From an uncultured Collinsella sp. (GTDB lineage Bacteria > Actinomycetota > Coriobacteriia > Coriobacteriales > Coriobacteriaceae), in contig UREM01000003.1 in assembly GCA_900546775.1 (NCBI GenBank), forward strand, positions 16,199 to 80,198: a DNA stretch of 64,000 nucleotides, read 5' to 3'. Positions 8,953-17,100 of the stretch are shown here, piece by piece. Under the pieces are notes generated by a model that saw only the letters and a list, made by a program, of their open reading frames with translations, was not told the origin of the DNA and ran no database searches. A program made the translations under genes and the position numbers. Every line of letters begins with the position of its first letter. Position 1 is the first letter of the stretch.

Positions 8953-9973
8953 GTGGAAACCGCGATCGACATGGCATTTGACGGCGCGACGCTTGCCGCC
9001 TGTCCGCTCTCGGCGCTGATGCTCTCGTTTGCCTTCTACGGTTTTTGCGGCTGGGTGTGGGAGTCGACAGTCTGCGCCATGCTCAACCACGGACGCTTTG
9101 CCAACAGCGGTTTTTTTGCTGGGGCCGTGTTGTCCTATCTATGGTGTGGGCGGCATAGCCTGCTGGCTTTTGCTGCGCGGGATTCCGGATGCCTCGAGCC
9201 AGTTTGTTGCCGCGGCGCTCGTATGCAGCGTGATTGAGTACGGCGTAGGCGTTTTGTTGGAAAAAACAACAGGTGCGCGCTTTTGGGATTACTCGCACCT
9301 GCCGTTTAACCTGCACGGACGCATCTGTTTGTACTGGGCCTGCGCGTTTGGCTTGGGCGCGTTGTGCATTTGCCGTTTAGTGGAGCCGGCATTGCTGGGG
9401 TTGCTTGGCCATCTGCCGGTGCTGATTGTGCGGTTGTCCGCCTTTATCGTCGCGGTCGCGATGATGGTTGACGCGGTGTGCTCGTTGGCGAGCTGGCGGC
9501 GTCTGTCCGATCAGCTGGAGCGCGTGCGCGCCGACCTTGCCGACCGCATCAACGAGTCGCTTGCCGATGCCTCGGACTCAATGCTCGAGCGCATTCCCGA
9601 ATCGACGATTGACTCGGTGACACAGACGCACATCCGCAGCCGTGCCGTTAACGCGTGGCTGGCCGAGCTGGGTGACGCCGCGCTCGATGCCCTGCGCGAG
9701 AAGGCTTCGATGCCGACGTTTATCGCGGATGGTGCTCGCGGCCTGGCACTCGCTGCCCGCCGCGTGGCCGATGCCGCGCCGAGCATGCCGCGTCCGTCAC
9801 TCAGTCGTCGCCTTGCCGGCAAGCGCATGAGCCGTCCGGTGCCGAGCGTGTCGCTCAGCCGTCGCGACCTGCGCTTCTTTAATGCCTTCCCGCGCTTGCG
9901 CATCAACCGCTACGAGGGCGTCATCCGAGCCACCGACCTTCGCGACCGAGCCCGCGAGCTGTTCCGCCGCTAG
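8953..9973 (+). pseudogene. CmpB-like putative ABC transporter membrane protein, split by a one-base frameshift
   Basis: The first part (from GTG 8953, with GAGGAGAGGG upstream) reads LSFAFYGFCGWVWESTVCAML, typical of the ABC_trans_CmpB family. The reading then passes into the +1 frame at a run of seven T (9111-9117), where GPCCPIYGVGG and the rest of the membrane domain continue to 9973. Removing one T restores one continuous protein of about 339 residues with five to six membrane segments and a basic soluble tail. A sequencing error, phase variation or a true mutation are all possible. It is translationally linked to the HD protein. Confidence 0.75.
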
Positions 9974-10171
9974 CCGGGACGGGCGTGTTTGCGGCTTCCT
10001 TGCTCGCGTATTTCCCGTTCGTTTCGCGCCCGTTGCCGCGCCGTTTCCAAGATTGCGGCACCGTTTCCATTCGACAACGCAGCGTTTAACAACGCCGTAT
10101 CTGGTCTACACCAGTTGCCCCTCGGCCGCATCATGAGCGCCGACAACGTTCATGCGACCAAGGGGGAGCGA

Positions 10172-11449
10172 ATGTACGATACGGGATCGACAACGTTTAT
10201 GCTCATCTGCACCATGCTCGTGTTTTTAATGACACCGGGTCTGGCGTTTTTCTATGGCGGCCTGTCCAGGCGCAAAAATGTCATCAACACCATGCTTATG
10301 TGCTTTGGCGCCATTGGCCTGGTTGGTGTACTGTGGATTGTTGCTGGCTGGTCGCTGGCCTACGGCGGCGACGGTTCCAGCCCGTTTATTGGAGGCCTTG
10401 ACCAGTTGCTGTGCCTACCGGTGCTCAACCAGGTGCTGCAGGCGGCCGAGGGCAATGCCACGGACGGTGCCGTCTATCCTCAGATCATCAACATCGCCTT
10501 CCAGATGGCGTTTGCCATGATCACCGCCGCTATCGTCACGGGCAGCCTGGCAGGTCGCGTTAAGTTTGGTGTCATGACGGCTTTCCTGGGCATTTGGCTG
10601 CTCGTGGTTTACGCGCCGCTCGCCCACATGGTTTGGGGCGGCGATGGCTCCTTTATCGGCGATATCATCGGAGCGCTCGACTTTGCCGGCGGCGACGTGG
10701 TGCACATTTCGTCCGGTCTTACGGGCCTGATTCTCTGCTTAATGCTCGGCCGTCGTCGCGGCTTTGGCATGGTGAGCTATCGTCCGCATAACGTGCCGTT
10801 TGTAGCACTGGGCGCCGGCCTGCTTTGGTTTGGCTGGTTTGGATTTAACGGCGGCAGCGAGTTTAAGGCCGACGCCGTGGCGGCGCTCGCCATCCTCAAC
10901 ACCGTGACGGCCAGCGCGGCGGGCATGGTCTCATGGCTTGCCGTCGAGCGCGTGCACACCGGTCGCCCCACGCTGGTGGGCGCCAGCACCGGTCTGGTCG
11001 CGGGCCTCGTGGTGGTCACGCCGGGCGCGGGCTTTGTCGAGCCGTGGGCGGCGCTGGTCATGGGCCTGATCGTCTCGCCCGTCTGCTACTTGGCTATCAG
11101 TCATCTCAAGACCAAGTTTGGCTACGACGATGCGCTCGACGCGTTCGGTTGCCACGGTATCGGCGGTATCTTGGGCGGCGTGGTCACGGGCCTGTTCTGC
11201 GTGCCGGAGCTCTCGTGGACCGGCAAGGGCGGCCTGTTCTACACGGGCGACATGTCACTGCTCATCTCGCAAATTTTGGGCATTGTGGTGACGGTCGCCA
11301 TTGTGCTGGTGCTCGACTTGGTGATCGCCGCGGTGGTCAAGGCGCTGTTCCACGGCAGCCTGCGCGTGGACGAGGCAGACGAGGCGCTGGGCCTGGATGC
11401 GAGTCAGCACGGCGAGAGCGCATACCCTTCCTTCTCGGGACTCGATTAG
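10172..11449 (+). CDS. amt: Ammonium transporter
   Basis: A 425-residue Amt/Mep/Rh channel with about eleven membrane segments. It contains the family motifs FYGGLSRRKN, HMVWGGDG, DFAGGDVVHISSG, GWFGFNGGS and the second pore histidine in DAFGCHGIGGI. The start is set by AAGGGGGAG before ATG 10172; the longer upstream frame looks non-coding. The PII protein gene follows after a palindrome, the conserved amtB-glnK pairing in which PII blocks the channel under nitrogen excess. Confidence 0.95.
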   Translation: MYDTGSTTFMLICTMLVFLMTPGLAFFYGGLSRRKNVINTMLMCFGAIGLVGVLWIVAGWSLAYGGDGSSPFIGGLDQLLCLPVLNQVLQAAEGNATDGAVYPQIINIAFQMAFAMITAAIVTGSLAGRVKFGVMTAFLGIWLLVVYAPLAHMVWGGDGSFIGDIIGALDFAGGDVVHISSGLTGLILCLMLGRRRGFGMVSYRPHNVPFVALGAGLLWFGWFGFNGGSEFKADAVAALAILNTVTASAAGMVSWLAVERVHTGRPTLVGASTGLVAGLVVVTPGAGFVEPWAALVMGLIVSPVCYLAISHLKTKFGYDDALDAFGCHGIGGILGGVVTGLFCVPELSWTGKGGLFYTGDMSLLISQILGIVVTVAIVLVLDLVIAAVVKALFHGSLRVDEADEALGLDASQHGESAYPSFSGLD

Positions 11450-11450
11450 C

Positions 11451-11560
11451 GGCACGGCTTTCCCAGGCACCCGACCTTGCCCCTCAAACCGTCGCTTGCG
11501 TACCGAAGTACGCGGCGCTCCTCTTTCGGGGCAATCTCGGGCACCTGGAAAACCCGTGCC
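11451..11560. repeat. 110-bp giant palindrome between amt and PII gene
   Basis: Arms of 33 bases, starting GGCACGG and ending in CCCGTGCC, pair with about five mismatches. An inner stem GCGTAC/GTACGC is separated from the outer stem by an unpaired loop (TCAAACCGTCGCTT on one side, GGCGCTCCTCTTTC on the other). It starts one base after the amt stop codon and so could reduce read-through into the PII gene. Confidence 0.8.
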
Positions 11561-11605
11561 ATGTGAAGGTAAATCAATTTCTTTTGTTGAAGAGAGGAAT
11601 TCACT

Positions 11606-11944
11606 ATGAAGAAAATTACGGCGATCGTTCGTGCTGAGAAGCTTGAGGTTCTCAAAGACGCGCTGTTTGCTGCTGATGTTCGCGGCATGACCATCAACCA
11701 GGTGCAGGGCTGCGGCGCACAACACGGCTGGAAGGAATACGTGCGCGGCAACGAGTTGCTCGTCAACACGATCCCTAAGGTGCAGTTCACCCTCATCTGC
11801 TCTGATGAGCACGTTGACGGCATTGTCGAGATTATCTGCAACGCCGCTCGCACCGGTGCCGTTGGAGACGGCAAGATTTGGGTCGAGCCGGTCGAGGAGG
11901 TCATCCGCATTCGCACCGGCGAGCACGGCCCCGCCGCGGTGTAG
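11606..11944 (+). CDS. P-II family nitrogen regulatory protein lacking the uridylylation tyrosine
   Basis: At 112 residues this is a normal-length PII protein that binds ATP/ADP and 2-oxoglutarate and docks on the ammonium channel. GDGKI and the C-terminal IRIRTGE nucleotide-site motifs are present. Ungapped alignment of the T-loop (GCGAQHGWKEYVRGNELLV) with E. coli GlnB puts leucine where the uridylylated Tyr51 stands, so control by GlnD at that site is not possible. A strong AGAGAGGAATT site precedes the ATG. Position behind amt marks it as the GlnK of this pair. Confidence 0.93.
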   Translation: MKKITAIVRAEKLEVLKDALFAADVRGMTINQVQGCGAQHGWKEYVRGNELLVNTIPKVQFTLICSDEHVDGIVEIICNAARTGAVGDGKIWVEPVEEVIRIRTGEHGPAAV

Positions 11945-11960
11945 AGTTGCCTTTCGCCTG

Positions 11961-11990
11961 ATGGGCGCGCCTCCCTTGGGACGCGCCCAT
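11961..11990 (+). terminator. Terminator after the PII gene
   Basis: ATGGGCGCG pairs with CGCGCCCAT and is followed by TCTCGTCT. It ends the amt-PII unit before the HAD phosphatase gene. Confidence 0.7.
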
Positions 11991-12031
11991 TCTCGTCTAC
12001 AATATCGTGCAGACGAAGGAGAGGCACGCCC

Positions 12032-12889
12032 ATGATCAAGATGTTTGCGAGTGACTTAGACGGAACGCTGCTGAACGCCCTGCACGAGGCAGATGGGACT
12101 ATCCGCCGTGCCATTCGCGAGCTGACCGAGGCTGGCCTGCATGTGGTTCCCGCGACCGGACGCTCGACGCTGCCGATCGGCGAGCATGGCTTTACGGGCC
12201 TGGCGCTTGACGCCTGCTGCTCCAACGGGTCCATCGTGCGCGACAGCCATGGCGAGGTGCTCAAGACCTGGACCATCGACCCGCAGATCACCGAGGAGCT
12301 GCTCAAGGAGTTTCCGGATATCTGCTTTGACTGCTCCACGCCCGACGGCATGTTCTCGAGCGGATCGTTCGAGATGCATCAGGCGGGCTTTAAAAAGGAC
12401 AGCCCTATCAAGCGTATCGTGATGCGTGGCATGCGTGCGCGTGGCGGGTATCACGAGGAGCAGTATTTCGACCAGTCGATCGGTGACATCCTGCGCCACG
12501 ATGTGTGCAAGATCAACTGTCGCGTGACCTCGCCCGAGCTGGAGCGCGACCTTAAGGCGTATCTTGCCGAGCGATCGGACCGCGTGGTCAACGCGCCGTT
12601 CGATCCGGTGATGTTCGAGATCACGGACGTGGCGTGCAACAAGGGCGAGAGTGTGGCCTGGCTGGCAGGCTACTACGGCATTGCCGAGGATGAGGTCGCG
12701 GTCTACGGCGACGGCGGCAACGACATCGCCATGCTCAAGCGCTTCCGTCACAGCTACGCGACCAAAAACGCTAGCGATGCAGCTAAGGCCGCCGCGAGCG
12801 CGACCATCGGCAGCTGCATGGCCCACGCCGTCCCCAAACACATGCTCGCCACCATGCACAAGCAAAACTCCCGCACTGTCATCGAATAA
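12032..12889 (+). CDS. Cof-type HAD-IIB family phosphatase
   Basis: The HAD nucleophile motif I (FASDLDGTLL) opens the protein, motif II is in VPATGR, and motif IV GDGGNDIAML with the trailing NAS lies near the C-terminus. The cap between them is of the C2 (Cof) type. Such enzymes dephosphorylate sugar phosphates, flavin nucleotides or pyridoxal phosphate in the cytoplasm; the substrate cannot be read from sequence. GAAGGAGAGG precedes the ATG. It is a stand-alone gene between two hairpins. Confidence 0.9.
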   Translation: MIKMFASDLDGTLLNALHEADGTIRRAIRELTEAGLHVVPATGRSTLPIGEHGFTGLALDACCSNGSIVRDSHGEVLKTWTIDPQITEELLKEFPDICFDCSTPDGMFSSGSFEMHQAGFKKDSPIKRIVMRGMRARGGYHEEQYFDQSIGDILRHDVCKINCRVTSPELERDLKAYLAERSDRVVNAPFDPVMFEITDVACNKGESVAWLAGYYGIAEDEVAVYGDGGNDIAMLKRFRHSYATKNASDAAKAAASATIGSCMAHAVPKHMLATMHKQNSRTVIE

Positions 12890-12890
12890 T

Positions 12891-12917
12891 GTGACAAAGG
12901 GACTGCCCCTTTGTCAC
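12891..12917. repeat. GGGACAGG-like hairpin after the HAD gene, copy 3
   Basis: GTGACAAAGGGACTG runs into CCCCTTTGTCAC, a near-perfect hairpin that begins one base after a stop codon. The core is diverged (GGGACTGCCCC). A decayed copy GTGACAAGGGAACTGCCCC lies at about 13328. Confidence 0.65.
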
Positions 12918-12941
12918 AGGTGACGCTGGTCTCTTGAAATA

Positions 12942-12955
12942 CGAACAAACATTCG
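12942..12955 (+). promoter_or_regulatory. LexA-like box upstream of a small-peptide gene
   Basis: CGAACAAACATTCG differs by one base from the Gram-positive LexA/DinR consensus CGAAC-N4-GTTCG. TTGAAA begins eight bases upstream, and weak -10 candidates (CATATC or TATCTA) follow about 17 bases after it. The box would therefore lie in the promoter spacer, as expected for a repressor site. Confidence 0.4.
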
Positions 12956-13045
12956 CATATCTAACTGCGCTTTGATAGAATTGATGCTGTTGGCGGCAGT
13001 TCCATGTGCCGGGCAGCGCCCTCCATCTGATGGGAGGTGATGCCC

Positions 13046-13171
13046 ATGACCGACTTGATTGATTTCGTGAGACTTCTGACCGCTCTGGTCTCGTTCTTCA
13101 CGGCGCTTGTCGGCCTTTCCGAGGCACTCAAGCAGCGTTCGAAGCGCAACAGAAGGGGTCGCCGCCGCTAA
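13046..13171 (+). CDS. 41-residue hydrophobic peptide with Arg-rich tail, candidate type I toxin
   Basis: The peptide begins MTDLIDFVRLLTALVSFF, has a single membrane-length hydrophobic segment (residues 4-27) and ends in a strongly basic tail (KRNRRGRRR). This is the shape of small membrane-acting type I toxins. GGGAGG eight bases before the ATG is a strong ribosome site, and CTCCATC/GATGGGAG (13021-13036) would pair it away. An in-frame ATG at 13040 lies inside that region. A LexA-like box lies about 90 bases upstream and a hairpin follows at 13196. No family was recognised with certainty, and the antisense RNA has not been located. Confidence 0.55.
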   Translation: MTDLIDFVRLLTALVSFFTALVGLSEALKQRSKRNRRGRRR

Positions 13172-13195
13172 GGCGTTGACCCCCTAATGCAAACA

Positions 13196-13232
13196 ACGGC
13201 GCTGCCCAGCTAGCTACAACTTGGGCTGCCGT
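13196..13232 (+). terminator. Hairpin after the 41-residue peptide gene
   Basis: ACGGC and GCCCA pair with TGGGC and GCCGT around AGCTAGCTACAACT. It has no long T-run, so it may also serve as a stability element or a target for antisense RNA. From here to 13380 I see no gene. Confidence 0.45.
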
Positions 13233-13380
13233 CGACACTATTCTACCCACGAATGCCATTTCGGACAATCGGTAATGCCGATTCAAAAGGTGGGCACAAT
13301 CGACACGACCCAGGCGGTCGCTGAACGTGACAAGGGAACTGCCCCTTCGCCACATCCAAAATATTGCCTTTACGTGTTGA

Positions 13381-13425
13381 TGCACACGGTGTGCAATAAT
13401 ACTCGCACTGTGCAATAGCGCACAG
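13381..13425 (+). promoter_or_regulatory. Two operator-like palindromes before the TetR gene
   Basis: TGCACACGGTGTGCA (13381-13395) is a perfect 7-1-7 palindrome over a likely promoter, next to AATAAT. CTGTGC/GCACAG (13408-13425) is a second, smaller inverted repeat sharing the TGTGC half. They are the natural candidates for autoregulation by the downstream TetR protein. Confidence 0.55.
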
Positions 13426-13446
13426 GCTGAGTAACAAGGAGGACGC

Positions 13447-14157
13447 TTGTCCCAGCTCGAGAAATGCGATCGCCGGTCCCTTCGCTCACAGCGTGCTCTT
13501 CGCCAGGCACTTGCTAGCGAGCTTGCCGAAAGCGGCGACCTTTCGCGCATTAATGTCGCGTCGCTCACCGAGCGCGCCGGTCTTACGCGTCGTACGTTCT
13601 ATTCGCACTACCGCGATATCCCTGACTTTATCAATCAAATCGAGGACGGCTTGCTGGCCGAGATCCGTGAGCGCATTGAGCTCATCACCGCAGCTCATCT
13701 GCCCGATCTTTACCGTAACATTGACGAGCTCGAGCCGGCGCCCGGTTCGGTTGAGCTGCTGCGTTATCTTGCGGCCAACCGCGACTTAATCGGTGCGCTG
13801 CTGGGTCCGGGCGGCGACCAGGCCTTCATTAAAAGGATTATCGACACCGCACGTGAGGCCGTGGCGCCGCGTGCGCAGACGGGCATTTTGGGCCTGGCGC
13901 TGGGCACGTTCTTTGACTACTACGTCACCTACGTCGTGAGTGCCGAGGTCGGCCTGATTCAGCGCTGGTTTGAGCGTGGGCTCACCGAATCGCCCGAGAC
14001 CATAGCGCGCATCATGACGGTTATCGCCTTTGTGCGCCCCGGCGACCTGTATGGCCAACCCATCGATATCAACGTGCCGGAATACGGCATGAAGCTATTG
14101 AATCTGCAGCTCGAGGACGCGGTCGACACCGCCGCAACCGTCGAGTCCAACAACTAA
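13447..14157 (+). CDS. TetR/AcrR family transcriptional regulator
   Basis: A 236-residue regulator whose N-terminal helix-turn-helix reads INVASLTERAGLTRRTFYSHYRD, the TetR signature, followed by an all-helical ligand domain. The start is a TTG at 13447, supported by AAGGAGG seven bases upstream. It lies 11 bases before the acyl-CoA dehydratase activase gene and is surely co-transcribed with it, so it probably controls that gene and senses an acyl-CoA or related metabolite. Two palindromes upstream suit autoregulation. Confidence 0.88.
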   Translation: MSQLEKCDRRSLRSQRALRQALASELAESGDLSRINVASLTERAGLTRRTFYSHYRDIPDFINQIEDGLLAEIRERIELITAAHLPDLYRNIDELEPAPGSVELLRYLAANRDLIGALLGPGGDQAFIKRIIDTAREAVAPRAQTGILGLALGTFFDYYVTYVVSAEVGLIQRWFERGLTESPETIARIMTVIAFVRPGDLYGQPIDINVPEYGMKLLNLQLEDAVDTAATVESNN

Positions 14158-14168
14158 GAGGAGAGACA

Positions 14169-17100
14169 ATGAGCAAACTCGTCGAGGGCATTAAGGACCG
14201 CATGGTCGCTGCCGCACGCGAGGCCGCGCCCGCCGTGGTGGACGCCGCGCAGAAGGCCGCGACTGCCGCTGCCGAGAAGGTTGCCGAGGCTGTTGCCGAG
14301 GCCAAGAATGCGGCGGGAGAGACGCTTGCCGCCGACGCAACCACGCCCAACGTTGCCGAGTCCGTAACCGCCACCGCCGCCCACGCCCCCGAAGGCGCAA
14401 TCTTCAACCCCGAGGCCGCCCGCGGCAACCTGCACCTGGGGATCGACGTGGGTTCCACCACCGTCAAGCTCGCCGTGCTCAACGACGACAACCAGATCGT
14501 CTACGCCAAGTACCAGCGCCACCACACCGACGTCCGTGCTTGCGCCCGCGACCTGTTCGAGGGCGCTGCGACCGTGCTGCCGACGGCCCAGATGACCTGC
14601 GCCATTACCGGCTCGGGCGGCCTGCTGCTGTCCCAGTGGCTCGACCTGGAGTTTGTCCAGGAGGTCATCGCCAGCAAGCGCGCCGTCGAGACTCTCATCC
14701 CGGCCACCGATGTCGCCATCGAGCTGGGCGGCGAGGACGCCAAGATCATCTACTTTGACAACGGCATCGAGCAGCGCATGAACGGCACCTGCGCCGGTGG
14801 CACGGGCGCCTTCATCGATCAGATGGCAACCCTGCTGCATACCGATGCCAGCGGCCTCAACGAGCTCGCGGCCAACGCCACCACCATCTATCCCATCGCC
14901 AGCCGTTGCGGCGTATTTGCCAAGACCGACGTGCAGCCGCTGCTCAACGAGGGTGCCCGTCCCGAGGACGTGGCCGCCTCCATCTTCCAGGCTGTCGTGA
15001 CCCAGACCATCTCGGGCCTGGCGTGCGGCCGTCCCATCCGTGGCAACGTCGCCTTCCTGGGCGGCCCGCTGCAGTACCTCTCCGAGCTGCGCCACCGCTT
15101 CTACCTCACGCTCAACCTGGACGAGGAGCACCGTATCGTGCCCCAAAACGCCCACCTGTTTGTGGCGAGCGGCGCTGCCATGGCGCACGAGTCCAACAAG
15201 CTCAGCACGTTCCCACAGCTCATCGAGGCCATCGATGCCCTGGGCGACACGCAGGGTGCCGAGGTCGAGCGCCTGGATCCGCTCTTTGCCACCGACGAGG
15301 ACTTTGCCGAGTTCAAGGGTCGCCACGACACCGAGGTCGTCCCCAAGGGCAAGCTCGACGGCTACACCGGCCGCGTGTTCATCGGCATCGACGCCGGTTC
15401 CACCACCATGAAGGCCGCACTCGTGGGCGAGGACGGTCAGCTGCTGCACACCTGGTACGGCAACAACAACGGCGACATCCTGGGCACGGCCAAGGTCATC
15501 ATGGCCGATTTCTACAACCACATCCCCGCGGGCTGCACCATCGGCCACGTGACCACCACGGGCTACGGCGAGGCGCTGCTCATCGAGGCTCTCAAGGCCG
15601 ACTCCGGCGAGATCGAGACCGTCGCGCACCTGCGCGGCGCCAAGGCGTTCCTGCCCGGCGTCGAGTTTATTCTGGACATTGGCGGCCAGGACATGAAGTG
15701 CCTGCGCGTCAAGGACGGCGTCATCGAGCACATCATGCTCAACGAGGCCTGCTCGTCGGGCTGCGGCAGCTTTATCGAGAGCTTTGCCGTCTCTATGAAC
15801 ATGGATGTGCGCGCGTTCGCCGACGCCGCCATCCATGCCAAGGCCCCCGTCGACCTGGGCAGCCGCTGCACGGTCTTTATGAACTCGCGCGTCAAGCAGG
15901 CGCAAAAAGAAGGCGCCACGGTGGGCGACATCGCGGCCGGCCTGTCCTATTCTGTCATCAAGAATGCCCTGTTCAAGGTCATTAAGCTGCGCGACCCCAA
16001 GGAGATCGGCAGTCAGGTGATCGTCCAGGGTGGCACCTTTATGTCCGATGCCACGCTGCGCGCGTTTGAGCAGCTCACCGGCGTGCATGCCGTGCGCCCC
16101 GACATCGCCGGCTGCATGGGCGCCTACGGTGCGGCCCTGCTCGCCCGCGATCGCGCCGGTGCCGACGGCACCTCGACCATCCTTTCGGCCGAGGACATCG
16201 CGCACCTCACCGTGACGCAAAAGCACGTCCGCTGCGGCCGTTGCTCCAACAACTGCCAGCTTACCGTCAACGACTTTGGCGGCGGCAGACGCTTTATCAC
16301 CGGCAACCGCTGCGAGAAGGGCGCCGGCCACAAAAAGCAGAAGACCGAGGCCCCCAACCTCTTCAAAAAGAAAAACGAGCTGCTCTTTAACCGCGAGGTG
16401 CTGAGCCCCGACGAGGCCCCGCGCGGCACCGTGGGTATCCCGCGCGCGCTCAACATGTACGAGAACTACCCCTTCTGGCACGCGTTCTTTACGCGCCTGG
16501 GCTTTAGCGTGCAGCTGTCCGACCAGTCGAGCAAGAAGACCTACCAGGCGGGCATCGAGTCCATGCCGTCCGAGAGCGTGTGCTATCCGGCCAAGATGAG
16601 CCACGGCCATGTGATGAACCTTATCGACCGCGATGTCGACTTCATTTGGATGCCGTGCGTGCGCTGGGAGCGCAAGGAGGATCCGACCGCCGGCAACTGT
16701 TACAACTGCCCCATCGTCATGAGCTACCCCACGGCGTTGGCGCTCAATATCGATGAGATCCGCGAGCAGAACATCGAGTTCCTGTACCCGTTTGTGCCCT
16801 ATCATGACAAGACCGAGCTCAAGCGCCGCCTGTACCAGGTGCTCGCCGTCGACCGTGTGGCCGATGCGCAAGCCGGTCGCGGTCGCGTGCGTGGCCCCAA
16901 GATCACACGCTCCGAGATCGATGCCGCCGTCAATGCCGCCTACGAGGCCGACGCACGTTTCCACGAGGACATCCAGACCATGGGCGAGGAGGCCCTTAAG
17001 TGGGTCGAGGACCACGGCGGTCACGGCATCGTGCTCGCCGGTCGTCCCTACCATAACGACCCCGAGATCAACCACGCCCTGCCCGAGCTTATCTCGAGCT

